Shown here: positions 29,691 through 42,795 of the stretch, piece after piece
Numbering within the stretch: the stretch's first letter is position 1
Layout: every line of letters starts with the position of its first letter
NCBI GenBank assembly: GCA_037176705.1
Contig: JBAWUJ010000090.1
Location: forward strand, 1 to 64,000
Reading direction: 5' to 3'
Length of the DNA stretch: 64,000 nucleotides
From: Molossus alvarezi
Lineage: Eukaryota; Chordata; Mammalia; Chiroptera; Molossidae
Made by a program: the position numbers and the translations under genes
The notes under the pieces: generated by a model
Told to the model about the DNA's origin: nothing
The model's input: the letters and a program-made list of their open reading frames with translations, nothing else
Databases searched by the model: none

Positions 29691-32655
29691 TACATCACTC
29701 AACTCAAACAAATGCATAAATTTTACAAAGCTACATATTACTCCAAATAAATCAAGGTCAACATCAAATTACCTTCCCAAATCTAACATTTTCTTCAAAA
29801 AGCATTGAGTTCTTCATCATGCCACAGTTAAGAAACATTTAATTATTCAATGTCTTCCATTAAGTCATGCAGAACAGATACATATATTGGCAATTACTCT
29901 AAAAGTCCTCAAAATGCCCTCTAAATAAAGAATAAAAAGCCTAACATACCATGAAAAAATGCAGGCATTACTTTGTAAAATGTGCATTTTACATCATTTT
30001 GTAATGGCAACTTGTTTTTTTATTCCCAGAGGGTATATACATGTGCATTATTTAGGGAATAAATCCTTCCTGTGTTCATTCATCAAAATTGATTCGCTAT
30101 CATATAAATAGTCTTTATAATATCCCTGGTTGTGCAGGTAAAATAGTTAATATACAATTTCACAGTACAACTGCAGGTGTGTGTTTTCTGAGTTGTCAGG
30201 ATTTTCTTATCTTCTATGTTTAAACAGGACCCTTCCAAGACTGAATCAGAATACACAATGGAGCACTGTTGTAAAGTACATCGTAATATAAGGATTTTAG
30301 AAAATTCACTGTGGTTAGAGGATAAACATTTTTTAGGACTGGAGAAAAAACTTTGGGCAGGAAGGTCACCTCCTTATGACAACTACCATCTATGGGCTCA
30401 GGTCATTTCCTTTCTTCCAGATCAGCACACCTACTTCATTGTCAAAGGCCTACTCAAATAGGAACTTTTTCAACCCTCTGCTCCCAAGGAATGGAAAGTC
30501 CACTTTCCCCACGTGTCTTTGTGGCTCTTCTTATCCCTCAGAATCACTGGCCTCAATGCTGTGGACACAACCCTTGTGGCGATGCGCTGCCTATGGTAAA
30601 GCGCTGACAGCCTTGACACTGAAACTCAGAGGCCAGGGTAAGTAAGTTCTCCGCGGTGCTGTGTCCATGTTCACGTTCCTGTCAATCTCCACTTTCCCAC
30701 TCTCCAGGCCTGAACTGACAAGAATCCAAGACTAATAACCTGCATATTCGGGGCACTGCCTACCTGAACAACGAGGCAATCAACACGTTCCCAGAAACTC
30801 GGTTACAGAAGCACACAGCCACAACTGTTTGAAAAGGCTTCCTTCTCTGTTCCCATCGCGGGCAGCTCCTGGAGCATCTGCAGGCTTCCCACAGGAACAC
30901 AAGCTGGGCCCCGGACATGTCTGTTTCTAGCTGCAGCAGGGAAAGAAGTGTAATTTAAGAATTCACCCTGGACGTGACAGAAGAGAAGACCTGTCAGGTT
31001 CAGTATGTGGCCCCTTTCGTGCTCACTTCCGACTCTGCTCCCTTGGGCTCCCAGAGAGGCAATGAACAGCTAACACACATGCAGGGTTGCCCAGCAGGCA
31101 GCAGGCAGTAGGAAATGAACCCACTACTGCCACCAGGCTCACAAGACACACCCACACAGCCTCAGCAGGCCCAGGACTTTTCCAAGCAGGGGTGTGGCCC
31201 CTCTCTGGCTAACAAGCCCAGCACTCCTGCCACACCCAGCACCCCAGACAGGTGGCCCCGCCCTGCCACCCCCCATTGGTGGGGCCCCTCAGAGCTGCAC
31301 CCGCTCTCCTTTACTTTCCTGCCTGCAGGGCAACTTGACAAAAAGGTACAGCACGTGTTCTGAAAAGAACCCAAATTGCCCGCATGTCGCAGCACGTGCC
31401 ACCTCACACAAAGCCAAACTTGCAGATCCTAGGACCTGGGAAGCCTGTCAGGACCTCCCATGGGAACCACCGATCTCTCCCTGTGGACAGGGCCCTCAGG
31501 GTTGTGCAGGACTTCTCCACAGACAGGAGCTGCTGCAGCTCCGTGATGCTGGACCCCTCACCGCCCTCCCGGTGGGGGGGGGTCCCCAGCCCAGCCTCAC
31601 AGTACAAGCCCACACAGCCAGCTAAGCCACAGGCTGAGTGCCCTCAGGCCCAGGCCAGACTGCTGAGAATAAAGCAGGTTCTGGCAGGAACTGCGCACAG
31701 TAAGTAGCCCCACCCAGCTCTGCAAAGTGGGGGACTGATGGACCTGCTAGCACACCTTTAAAGAAATAGATGCTGAATGTGCTGCTCTACTATGTGCTAT
31801 ACCCACACTCATCTGCCACCTCCCGTCTATCTGTGGTTCATGCCCAGTCCTCTGTCGTTTCTCATCCATCCATCCGCTGACATCTGTCTGCCCTCATCTG
31901 TGTGTCCTCTATCATTCATCTGCCATCTCAATGTGTCCCCTCTCATCTATGTGTCACCGTTCCTGGATCTCTCATCTGTCAGCCATCTGTCATCTCTATC
32001 TGTCCCCTCTCATCTATGTGTCCTCTATCGTCCTCTGGCACCTCTCTTCTACCTGCCCGCTTTCCCTCCTATGTAATATTCAGCGGTATGATTGTTTTTA
32101 ACTCAAAATAACGATTTCTGATTCTCTACCTATACCTGTGTGATACGTGAGAAAAGGACCAGGTGGTGACTGGGCTCCAGTCCTGCTGCACCTTCTTCTC
32201 TCCTCCCCAGGCAGCAGTGATTGTGAGGGCACTTACTTGTGAAATGCTGTCCCTCAGTCTGAGGGTGCAGGTGGCCATGGTGAGACTATATGTGGGTTCT
32301 TGGAATTTTTAAGGTGAGACAATAATAGGGAAAGATGTCCTCTGCATTAATCTCAAGGCAGTAACCCCAGCACCACCTTCTGTCTTCAACTCCAGGCTCA
32401 TCCATCATGACTATTTCAGCCACCTAAGCACCCACTGTCCATAGATTCTGGCCCCTCCCTACTACCTCCCCAACCTCTCAGGTACCAGGGGTGGTGTGCA
32501 AGTCAGAAACCAGCGGGTATCTGTTGGAGTCTGAGCATCGGAATGTGGTGATATCTGCAACAACCCATTGGACCAGTGCCTAGAAACAATTTGTCTTTTT
32601 AGATCTAATATCATGCAATTCTTACTGTTTATATTCCATTTAATGTAAATATTTT
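29690..32655. other. Unassigned sequence; GC-rich stretch and CATC-rich repeat
   Basis: No gene or transposon is recognised. From about 30.9 to 31.7 kb the DNA is GC-rich with some CpG and several overlapping open frames on both strands, none with family features or convincing splice sites. From about 31850 to 32060 a degenerate repeat of TCTGTC/CATCTATGTGTCC/CATC units is visible. Confidence 0.4.
31850..32060. repeat. Degenerate CATCTGT-type tandem repeat
   Basis: Recurring CCCCTCTCATCTATGTGTC (twice, about 31937 and 32003) and CATCTGTC/CATCTGCC variants over about 210 bp. It is imperfect and of mixed period. Confidence 0.65.
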
Positions 32656-32659
32656 ATCC

Positions 32660-32905
32660 CCACTGGTGGATCTTTTTCTCTTTATCTCAGATTCAGAGGG
32701 AGGTAGAAATAGACAGACAGAGTCAGAGAGAGAGAGAAACAGAAACATTGATGTAAATGTGACATATCGACTGGTTGCGACCCACACCACCCCGACCTGG
32801 TCTGGGGACATATGGCAAATGAGGTACAGGCCCTTGACCAGATTTGAACTCATGACACCCTTGTCTGTGGGCTGACACCCTAACTGCTGAGCCATACTCG
32901 CTGGA
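32660..32905 (-). mobile_element. Antisense VES-like SINE
   Basis: Purine-rich AGTCAGAGAGAGAGAGAAAC, then ACATTGATGTAAATGTGACA, then CCGACCTGGTCTGGGGACA, then the antisense head CTGACACCCTAACTGCTGAG. Moderately diverged. Confidence 0.82.
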
Positions 32906-33250
32906 TTCTTACACTTTAAAACCTCAATTCTGTTCACTTGTCAGTTTGTCTCTTCACATCTCATCAAGTCTTGCAACACTTCCAGTTAGGGACCAACGTC
33001 ACTGTCTTGAACAACTCTTAAACAAAAGATGTCCTCAGCTCCCACCCTTACCCCCTTTCCTCGGGTGCAGAAAGCAGTCTATATGGAATACCTGGGAAAG
33101 GCTAGTGTGATGGTCAATCCGAACCAAGACCCAAATTTCTGATCAGTTCAGTGTTCCTATTTCACCCCTTTGACGACCACCTCTTGACTGGATGTCCCTG
33201 TTCATTTATGCCTAATCTTTCTCCTGCAGGTCACTGCTCAATCCCTGACA
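32905..33250. other. Unassigned sequence
   Basis: About 345 bp between a SINE and an old L1 relic. No gene, repeat or regulatory signal recognised. Confidence 0.4.
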
Positions 33251-33560
33251 ATGTGCCATATGTACTTTGAAACAGTTTTATGGATCTATTATTTACATAG
33301 CGTGAAGTTCATTCATTCCAAGTACACTCTCAGTGGATTCAGTATATTCAGAGTTTTGTAACCATCTTTGCCATCTCCTGTCTGAATATTGCCATCATTT
33401 CTAAAACATCACCTGTACCTATGAACAATCATTTCTCATGCATCCATCTCCTAAGGTTTGGGGCATCATTAATATTATGTGGGCTTGGATATTGGTGACA
33501 TTCATATCAATGGAATCATAAACGTTGGTCTATTGTACTTAACTTTTCTGTTAGGAAGTG
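33250..33560 (-). mobile_element. Ancient L1M 3' fragment
   Basis: The antisense order TGAAGTTCATTCATTCCAAG, TCAGTATATTCAGAGTTTTG, TAACCATCTTTGCCATCTCC and ATATCAATGGAATCATA is typical of old mammalian L1 3' sequences found genome-wide. Confidence 0.65.
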
Positions 33561-33900
33561 TTAGGTTGAAGTGTCCATCTGCCCTACCACAGGACCATTG
33601 CACATCAGCTCCCGACAAGACTTTCTTACACCGATGCCTCTGTGGCTCCTTCCCACTCTACCCAAACAAGCTAGGTTGTCCCTACATTATCTTTTATTGG
33701 CTAATATTTTGTCTTTTCTCTTAACACTTCTCTTTACTAAGAAAACAAAGCTATTTCTGACTTGTCTGCACTTTACTCTTGATCCATTATCAGCCTCTTA
33801 ACAGTCAGGGTCCTTGATTTCTCCTGTGTTTTGTCCTCAGTGACCAGATAATGGCTAAGCATAATAGTTGCTCAGTCAAAGTTGGTTGATAGGACAGATA
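33560..33900. mobile_element. Possible L2/MIR relic
   Basis: The 3' block AATAGTTGCTCAGTCAAAG and the preceding TGACCAGATAATGGC resemble the end of an L2 or MIR element ('TAGTAGGTGCTCAATAAAT'-type). The upstream portion (33560-33780) is less certain. Confidence 0.4.
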
Positions 33901-34205
33901 ATTTTGGGGCATTCAAGGTTTCTCCTTACTTAATTCTGGCCCAGAAAAGGCTCAAGTGAGGCCAGGAGAGCCTACAATGTAACATCAGTAAAGATAATGT
34001 CTGTTTCAACTGTGGTGGCCCCTGATTTGTCCATAAAACTTCAGGATCAGTGTCTGAGGCCAGCCAGGGTGATAATAGCACACTGGGAAGTTGTTTTCTC
34101 CAAGCACCTGTAAGAGCTAGCCATGGAGAATATGACTGCAAAGTGTGTGTGGGTCCAGTGTGCCTCTGTGATAGATAGTTGGTAATGCTGGTGGGAAGTA
34201 CGTCA
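33900..34205. other. Unassigned sequence left of the L1/spacer tandem
   Basis: About 300 bp with one long minus-strand open frame but no recognisable domain. It is the unique left border of the 12-kb tandem organisation. Confidence 0.4.
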
Positions 34206-37200
34206 TTAAGTAATTCATTTTTCAATTAATTTATATATTTTGTTACAGATGTTTCTTCTTTTTCCCTCACTGACTCCCACCTCCCCATCCTTCCTCTCTC
34301 CATCCACAGCTGTGTTGTTCATGTCCATTGTTCATGCACACATTCACAGAAGTTCTGTGGTTTATCTCTCCCCGCACCCCCTCTTCTGGGGATTGTTAGT
34401 CTTTACTCCACTTCCACATCTCTGGGACACCCCATTCCTCACACTGTTATATTCATTATATTCCACATATAAGTGAGATCATGTGACATTTGTCTTTCTC
34501 TGTTTGACTTGTTTTGCTTAGGATGATACTTTCTAGGTCCCTCCTGTCGTCTCAAAGGGTAAGGGATCTTTCTTTCTTAAGGCTGCATAGTACTCCATTA
34601 TGTATATGTAGCACAGCTATTTTATCCACTTGTCTACTGACAGACATTTGGGGCTATTTCCAGATCTTGAGTATTGTTAAAGGTGCTGCTATGAACATGA
34701 GAGTACATATATTCTTTCTGATTGGTGTTTCGGGCTTCTTAGGATATATTCCTAGAATTGGAATCGCTAGGTCAAATGACGGTTCAATTTTTAACTTTTT
34801 GAGGTAACACCATAGTGGTTTCCATAGTGGCTGAATCAGTCTGCATTCCCACCAGCAGTGTACTAGAGTCCCCTTTCACCACATCTTCACCAACACTTGT
34901 TGTTTGATGATTTTTTGATGGGAGCCATGCTGACAGGAGTGAGATGATACCTCGTTGTTGTTTTAATTTGCATCAATCTGATTAGTGATGGTGAGCATTT
35001 CTTTATATTTTTCTTAGCCATAAATATGTCCTGTTTAGAGAGGTGTCTAGTTACTTAGCCCAATTTTTAATTTGGTTCATTGTTCTTCCTTTGATGAGTT
35101 GCACTCTATATATATTGGAAATTAACCCCTTATCTGATATATCATTGGCAATTATGCTCTCCCATAAAGGGTGTTTTCTTTCCCTTTTGATGATTGTATC
35201 TTTTGCTGTGCAGAAGCTTTTCAGTTTGATGTAGTCCCATGTGTTCATTTTCTCTTTTGATTCTGTTGCCTTAGGTAATGTATCAGTGAAAATTCTGCTA
35301 TGCATGATATCTGAAATTTTGTTGGCTACAGTTTCTTCTAGAATTTTTATAGATTACATTAAAGTCACATTAAAGTATTTTATCCATTTTGAGTTTATTC
35401 TTGTGTACGGTGTAAGTTGATGGTCTCATTTTTTTTCATGTAGCTTTCCATTTTCCCAACGCCATTTATTGAAGAGGCTGTCTTTACTCCACTATATGCT
35501 CTTGCTAACTTGTCAAATATTAATTGAGCATATTGCCTTGGGTCCATTTCTGGGTATTCTGTTCTGTTCCATTGATCTATCTGCCTATGCCTGTGCCAGT
35601 ACCAGGCTATTTTGATTACAGTGGCCTTGTCCTATAACCTGAAATCTGGTAATGTGATCCCTCCTACTTTGTTCTTCATTTTCAAGATTGCTATGGTTAT
35701 TCAAGATCTGTTTTCTTTCCATAGGAACTTTTGAAGTATTTATTCTAGTTCTGTGATGTATGTCATTGGTATTTTGATGGAGATTCCATAGAATCTATAG
35801 ATTGCTTTGGATAGTATGGACATTTTAATGATGTTAATTTTTCCAATAAGGTGTGTTTTTCCACTTTTTTATATCTTCCTCTAATTTTTTTCAATGACCT
35901 TACGTTTTCTGAGAATAGGTCCTTTATTTTTTTGGTTAAGTTTATTCCTAGGTATCTTAATTGTCTTGTCGTGATAGTAAATGAGATTGTTTTTTAGTTT
36001 CTCTTTCTGTGTGAGTTTATCATTAGTCTAGGAGAATGCCATCGATTTCTTGACATTAATTTCGTATCCTGCTGCTTTGCCAAATGCATTTAATAAGTCT
36101 GGAAAATTGTTGATAGAGTCTTTGGGTTGTATATGTATAGTATTATTTTATCTGTGAATAATGACAGTTTCACTTCCTCCTTTCGATTTGCATCTTTTTT
36201 ATTTTTATTTTTCTTCCTGTCTGATTGCTGTGGCTAAGACTTCCAGTACTATGTTAAATAAGAGTGGCGAAAGTGGGAATCCTTGTCTTGTTCCTGTTCT
36301 TAAGATAAATGCTTTTAATTTTTGCCCATTGAGTATGATGTTGGCTGTAGGTTTTTCACATATGTCAAGATAGTATCCCTCCATTCCCAGATTGCTCTGC
36401 ATTTTATCAGAAATTGGTGCTGGAATTTTTGAATGTTTTTTCAAGTGTCTATTGATATGATCATATGATTTTTATCTTTCTTTTTGTTTATGTGGGATAT
36501 TGCATTTGTTGATTTGTGCATATTATACCAGCCTTGCATCCCTGGTATGAATCCAACATAGTCATGGTGAATAATTTTTTTGATGTAATTCTGGATTTGA
36601 TTTGCTAGTATTTTGTTCAGGATTTTGTGTTCATCAGAAATATTGGTCTGTAGTTTTCTTTCTTAGTGTTGCCTTTTTCCTGTTTTGGAATTAGAATTAT
36701 GCTGGCCCCATAAAACAAGATTGGAAGTCTTTATTCTTCTTGAATTTTTTGAAATAGTTTGAGGAGAATGGGTATTAGTTCTTCTTTGAATGTTCAGGAA
36801 AATTCCCCCTGAAGCCATCTAGGCCTGGGCTTTTGTTTGCTGGGAGAGTCTTGATTACATGGGTTTTTTTTTATTATTTTTTATCTTCACCCAAGGACAG
36901 TTTTTTTATTTTTTGTTCAGATAGAGTGGGAAGAAGAGAGAGAAACATTGGCGTGAAAGGGACAAATCGAGTGGCTGCCACCTGCACAACCCAACCAGGG
37001 TCGGGAACAAACTGCAACTGAGGTACACGCCCTTAGCCGGAACCAAACCCGGGTCTCTCTGTACCGCAGGCTGACACTCCAACTGCTGAGCCAAACTGGC
37101 CAAGGCTTTTTTACATCTTCAATTTCTTTTATTGTTATTGGTCCATTCAAGTTTTCTCTCTCTGTCCGGGTTCAGCTTTTGAAGACTATGTGTTTCTAGA

Positions 37201-40200
37201 AATTTGTCCATTTTGCTTAGATTGTCTAATTTGTTGCCATATAATTATTTCTAGTATTTATTAATGATTATTTTATATTTTTGTGGTGTCAGTTGTTACT
37301 TCCCCTCCTTCATTTCTGATTTTGTGTATTTGGGTTCTTTCTCTTTGTTTCTTGGTAGTCTACCTAATTGTCCGTCAATCTTATTGATCTGTTCAAAGAA
37401 CCAGCTCTTTGTTTCAATGATCCTTTGAATTGCTTTTTTTTTTTTTTCTTGGTCTCCATGTCATTTTTTTCTGCTCTGATCTTTACTATTACCTTCCTTC
37501 TACTTGCTCTGGGGTTTTCTTTCTGTTTGCTCTCTAGTTCTTTAAGTTGTGAGGTTAGATAGTCTATTAGAAATTTTTCTTGCTTCTTGAAGTAGGCCTG
37601 TAGTGCTATGAACATCCCTCTCAGAACTACTTTTTTTTTGCATCTCATAGATTTTGTGTTGTTGTGTGTTCATTTACATTGCTTTCTAGAAAGTTTTTAA
37701 TTTCCTCCTTGATCTCAATGGTAACCCATTCATTGTTCAATAGCATGCTATTTAGCCTTCATGTTTTCTAATGTGTTTGCATGTTTCGTTGCAATTGATT
37801 TCTAATTGCATGCCATTGTGATCTGACAAGATGCTTGATATGATTTTAATTTTCTTGAACGTGTAGAGGCATAGTTTGTGTCCTAACATGATGTCTATTT
37901 TTGAGAAAGTCCCATGTGCACTTGAGAAGAATATGAATTCTGCAGTTTTGTGGCGTAATTCTCTGCAAATATCTAATAAATCCATTTGATCTAGTGCTTC
38001 ACTTAGAGTCTGTGTTTTCTTGTTATTTTTTGTTCAGAACATCTGTCCAATGATTTAGCGCTGTATTGAAGTCCCCTGCTTTGATTGTATTGCTATTGAT
38101 TTCTCCTTTGAAGTCCTCCAGAAGATTATTAGTATATGTTAGTGCTCCTAAATTGGGTGCATATATGTTTACCAAGGTTTTATCTTCCTGTTGGATAAAT
38201 CCTTTCAGTATTTGGTAGTGGCCTTCTTTGTCTCTAGTTATGGCCTTCATTTTGAAATCTACTTTATCAGATATGAGTGTTGCTACCTCAGCTTTTTTGT
38301 TTATTTGTTTTCTGTTTACTTGAAAGATTTTGTTCCATTCCTTTACCTTCAACCTATGTGAGTTTTTTGTTGTGAGATGGGTTTCTTGTAAACAACATAT
38401 ATGTGATCATGCTTTCTTATACAGTCAGCTACTCTGTGTCTTTTATCAGAGCATTCAAACCATTCACATAGGATGATAATTTACATATACTTATGTATTG
38501 CCATTTTTGTTTAGTGTGGTTGTATTTTTCTTCCTATTTCTTCTACTTATTACAGCACTACTTTTAGCATTCCTTACAGTGCTGGTTTGGTGTGAATATA
38601 TTCCCTTAGCATCCCCCGCCCCCCCTTTTTTGTTTTAATCTAGAAAGCTGTTTATTTGACCTTCTATTTTGACTGATAGCCTTGCTGGATAGAGTAGTCT
38701 TGGATTCAGATTCCTGTTTTTCATTACCTTGATTACTTAATGCCACTCCCTTCTGCCTTGTAGTGTTTCTGTTGAGAAGTCACCTGAGAGCCTTATGAAG
38801 TTTTTTTTTTTTTTTTTTTTGTAGGTAACCTGTTGCTTACCTCTTGCTCTCTTTAGGATTCTTTCTTTGCTTTTCATTTTTGGAATTTTAATTACTATGT
38901 GTCTTGTTGTGGAACTGTTTGGGTTGTTCTTACGTGGTCTCTCTGTGCATCTTGAACTTGAATGCCTTCTTTCTTCATCATGTTAGGAAAGATTTCTTTC
39001 ACTATTTCTACAAATATATTCTCAAACCCTTGCCCATTTTCTTCCTCTTCAGAGACTACTATGATTCAAATTCTATTAGGTTTCCAGTTGTCTCAGAGTT
39101 CTTTTAAGCTGTTTTCCTATTTTTTAATTGTTTTTTCTTTTTTTCTTTTAGGTATTCTGATTGGTTGATTTTTTTCTACCTTGTCCTCTAATTCACTGAT
39201 CCGGTCATCAGCTTCCTCTACTCTGCTGGTTAGTCTTTTCAATGTGTTCTTTATTTCTGCTCTGTCATTCTTCATTTCCTTCCCCTTGGTTTGTTTTCTA
39301 TGTTTCTATATCTTTACGCATGGTGATGATGTCCTTACTCATGCTGTTGAGCTTCCTCAGGATCATGGCTATGAACTCGAACTCTAATAATTTGCTTAGC
39401 TGCATTTCATTTATCTCATCTTTGATAGAGTTCTCTTGTACTTTCATTGGGGATTTGTTTCTTTGTTTCACAATTTTGGCTATCACAGTGGGCTCTAGAG
39501 CCTGCCAAGTTTTCCCTGTGGGTGTTGGTGTTTGTGGCTTACTCTAGTGGTTTTGATGAGCCTGTGTGGGTCCATGTTAAACACCACTGTTGAGTCTTAC
39601 TGTCCTGGGTAGATTTGCAGGCCCAGGAACAGTTCAGTTATCCTCTAGCTTTTTCCCCTAGTCTCAGTTACTCACTGCCTTGGAATGTAGTCCTGGTGAT
39701 CTGCAGAAGAGAATTTCCAGAGTGTGGGATAAATGCTGGTTGTTAATGAACCTCAATTTGCATTTGTTTGCTTCACCTGGGAAAGGTTGAATTTCTGAGG
39801 GGAGGGCTGCTGCTTTTCTCCACAGCTCTGGGAAGGAGCGCACTAGACACCTTGAATTGTGGCCACAACTCAACAATAACTGAGTGCCCTCCAAATCCTG
39901 GATATCCCCACAGATTTTCATCCCTGTTTGCCCTCCCTCTGCTGTAGCCCCCAGGATAACGGCTGTAGCTATTTTAGTGCTCTGTCTTGGTTCTCTGCTC
40001 TGTGGAATGGGCTTGGTCTTTATTTTCCAAGGGTGCTGCTCAGAGCTAAGCTGCTGCTGTCCATGGGCTCCAAACCCTCCACCCTCCCATGCCTCCACAG
40101 ATCCTACCAATGTCCCTGGTTATATGGTCCTGTTTTACTGCTTTTCTGTTGCTTTTTTCCTGATGATTTGCCTTTAATTAGTAGTAATTCCCATTTGATT

Positions 40201-40545
40201 CTGGGAGATAGTCTTCAGAGCTTCTATTCACTCTGCCTCCATTTTCACATCCTCTATGCCTATCTTGTGTGTAGCTGGGTCCCACAGGCCTATTTGATGT
40301 CCCTGCATCCTGCATGTTTCACGGGAAACTGGATTGCACAGTCCATTTTGTAAACGAGTTCTATGCCTATGTTATGTGCTGCTGGGTCACACACTCCTCA
40401 CTGGTGCTTCAGCATCCAACAGGTTCCACTGGTAATTGGATGGAATCATCCCTGCTGGGTCACACAGGACTCGCTGGTGCCCCCACACTTCGCAGGTTCT
40501 TCAGGCAGGCAGCTGAATTGTCCCAGTCTCTCTAGGCCTCCTAAA
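34206..40545 (-). mobile_element. L1 copy C, near full length, with nested SINE
   Basis: Minus-strand L1 from 3' UTR (34.2 kb) to GC-rich 5' UTR (about 40.5 kb). RT region at 36.2-36.5 kb, endonuclease start near 38.4-38.5 kb, ORF1 coiled coil at 38.6-39.5 kb. Every frame is broken; the longest pieces are about 100 residues. It is interrupted by a VES SINE at 36.86-37.11 kb that is absent from the parallel L1 at 49.36 kb. A T-run of about 18 at 38803-38820 is a local slippage product. Confidence 0.92.
36860..37107 (-). mobile_element. VES SINE nested in L1 copy C
   Basis: Antisense VES: TTTTTTATCTTCACCCAAGG, GTTCAGATAGAGTGGGAAG, AACATTGGCGTGAAAGGG, and the antisense head GCTGAGCCAAACTGGCCAAGG. 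The surrounding L1 text (GTCTTGATTACAT / CATCTTCAATTTC) is continuous at 49.36 kb without it. Confidence 0.93.
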
Positions 40546-41640
40546 ATACATTTTACATTGATAGAGCGTGACAAATAAAATATTAAATCTCTGCAAAACA
40601 TAGACCTCAATTTGCTCATGCTGGGAAAATATCCATAGTGCTGAGATAATGAGAGTAAATTCCATTTATATCAACTAATGTTTAATAGTCATAGTTTTAT
40701 CTATAATTGATATTGAATACATGTTCAGGCACATTTTCTTAAAATGCTCTGAAATGCTGACTTTCATATGGTTTCTAATGTTTACACTGTCAAATATTCT
40801 ATCTGATTGAAAAATGTTATAATAGCCCTAGCCATTTAGGTCAGGGGCTGGAGAATCCTCCCTCAACCTTAAGAGTCTTGGTTTTGATTTCTACCAATGG
40901 AACCTTTCTCAGTAGCTGTACAATCGAAGTTCCGATTGGGATGGTGGGGAGGAAGACAATAGATGTGTCTCTCTCAAATTGAAGTTTCTCATTCTCTCTC
41001 TCTCTCTCTATCTATCTTCCTTTCTTTTACTCTATCTAAAAAAATCAATGTTAAAATACTCTAGGGTAGGATTCTTTTCAAAAATGTTTTAAAAAAACCT
41101 GTCTGTGCTGGCTCACTGGTAGTGCTGTTAACAGTACAAAAGGTTACATATTAATTTCCTGTTAAATAGTAAGTATCTGGTTGGCATGTTTTATCCTAAG
41201 TCCCAGTCAGGGCTTCTGCAGGATTCAACAGCTTCAGGCATCTCTCTTTCTTTGTCGCCAGACCCTAAATAAAACTATGAAGATCCCTCACACACACAAT
41301 AAAGACCAATAAAACAAATACATTTCTGTGTACATGAGCAACAAATACAATGAAACAAAAACTATTGAATACTATTTTTAATAAGGAAAAATGATGGCAC
41401 TGCCACTTTATCCCCAAAGCAATCTATTATCTTAAAGAAGGTAATAAGAAAATAATTCAAAATCATTTGAACTAATCCAAAGTCACAAGCCATAATTTCC
41501 TATTTTTTGATTAGTATTAAAAGCAGGGTAAGATGCCATCTGGCTTCTTAAATCTAATTCTGTGACATATTCAAGCTGTCATTTCATCTTACCACATCTC
41601 TCATATGACTGCCTATAAGAGCCGAGATTTGTCTTTATTT
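40546..41640. repeat. Spacer S1, left part
   Basis: Paralogue of 52.79-53.88 kb (close) and 20.57-21.55 plus 27.57-27.74 kb (more distant). Contains the shared VES-like SINE (40825-41072) and a second decayed SINE. The site matching the full-length L1 insertion lies at about 41495 and is empty here. No gene. Confidence 0.88.
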
Positions 41641-41955
41641 TACCTAAAATTTCTGTTTGATCCTGGGTGATCATCTGTGTAGCTTTCATTCACTTCATCT
41701 CCATTTCTAAATCCTCTATGCATATCTTGTGCACAGCTGGGTTATACAGGCCTCTCTGGTGCCCCTGAACCATGCAGGACCCACTAGTAACTGTATGGCA
41801 TCATCCCTTTGGGGACCTGAGTCTATGCCTATGTTATGGGCTGCTGGGTTGCACAGGCTTCTCTGGTGCTTCAGCACCCCACAGGACCTGTGGTAACTGG
41901 ATTGCAGAGTCCCTGCTGGGTTACACAGGCTCTCTTAAATATTCTGGTCTTTAAA
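41640..41955 (-). mobile_element. Detached L1 5' UTR fragment
   Basis: Resembles the 5' UTR of L1 copy C at 40.18-40.52 kb: GCTGGGT-ACACAGGC, CTGGTGCTTCAGCACCCC, GTAACTGGAT. The GCTGGGT-CACAGGC/CTGGTGC module repeats about every 70-110 bp within it, like tandem L1 promoter monomers. Same fragment at 53.88-54.2 kb in S2. Confidence 0.75.
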
Positions 41956-41967
41956 AAAAAATTGTAA

Positions 41968-42456
41968 TATCTTTTAGATTGGGAAAACATTAGCAGCCAT
42001 TACCTGGTAGCAGTCCTGCTGAAATTAATAAAGTATCCACCACAAACTGAACTTCCAGAGGGTGGACATGATCCAAATAAAGAAATAAAAATAACTAAAA
42101 TGCCAGGTTTTACTCATTGTGTACCTCTTGGATCAGGCAGTCCAAATACAGATCCTAACACTGCTATTGATTAAAATACTCTCTCAAAGGACAAAAGAGT
42201 TTTCTTGCAAATTTTAATGTCTAAACCATGTGACAAATTCTCCTGCAAAACACAGAATGTTAGATGTGATGTGGTAGATCAAAAGGAATTCTATGGTAAC
42301 ATGGGCTCCAAAGGAATGTTTTCCACACTAAGAAGCTGCCGCATTTTTTCCTACTCATTAATCCATAAAACAGACCATGATCAGGAATACTGTTTGAATA
42401 CAACTTGCTTTCCATTTGCTTTGCTGAATTTCAGGTTAACCGTAATTTTAAAGTAG
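41968..42456 (+). pseudogene. Gene-like frame of unknown family (S1 copy)
   Basis: A continuous plus-strand frame of about 163 codons with one stop (TAA 42172-42174). Recognisable stretches: PPQTELPEGGHDPNKEIKIT, DPNTAID, SKDKRVFLQILMSKPCDKFS and NMGSKGMFSTLRSCRI. The S2 copy at 54244-54636 keeps the same frame but has CAA where S1 has TAA, and a TGA where S1 has GGA. Different stops in the two copies suggest the common ancestor was open. I do not recognise the protein; an exon cluster or processed copy of a host gene is possible. Confidence 0.4.
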
Positions 42457-42795
42457 TGCACCAATGACACATTTCACAGAACTAAAACAAATATTTTAAA
42501 GTTCATATGGAACCAAAATAGGCCCTGAATAGCCACAGCAATCTTGCAAAAGAAGGACAAAGTAGGTGGGACCACAATACTAGATATCAGGTTATACTAT
42601 AAAGCAACCGTAATAAAAAACTATTCAAACAAACAAACAAACAAACAAACAAAACTGCCACTGGCACAAGCACAGGCATATGGAACAGAACAGAAAACCC
42701 AGAAATGGACCCACAACATTATGCTCAATTAGTATTTGACAAAAGAAGCAAGAGCATTCAGTGAAATACAGATAGACTCTTTAATAATTTTGTTG

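Noticed and set aside
31115..31707. Overlapping Pro/Ser-rich frames in the GC-rich stretch
   Set aside because: Frames on both strands are equally long, as expected from GC-rich DNA with few stops. No splice or family evidence.
33926..34225. A 99-codon minus-strand frame just left of L1 copy C
   Set aside because: No recognisable domain, no paralogue at the other L1 3' ends, and no splice support.
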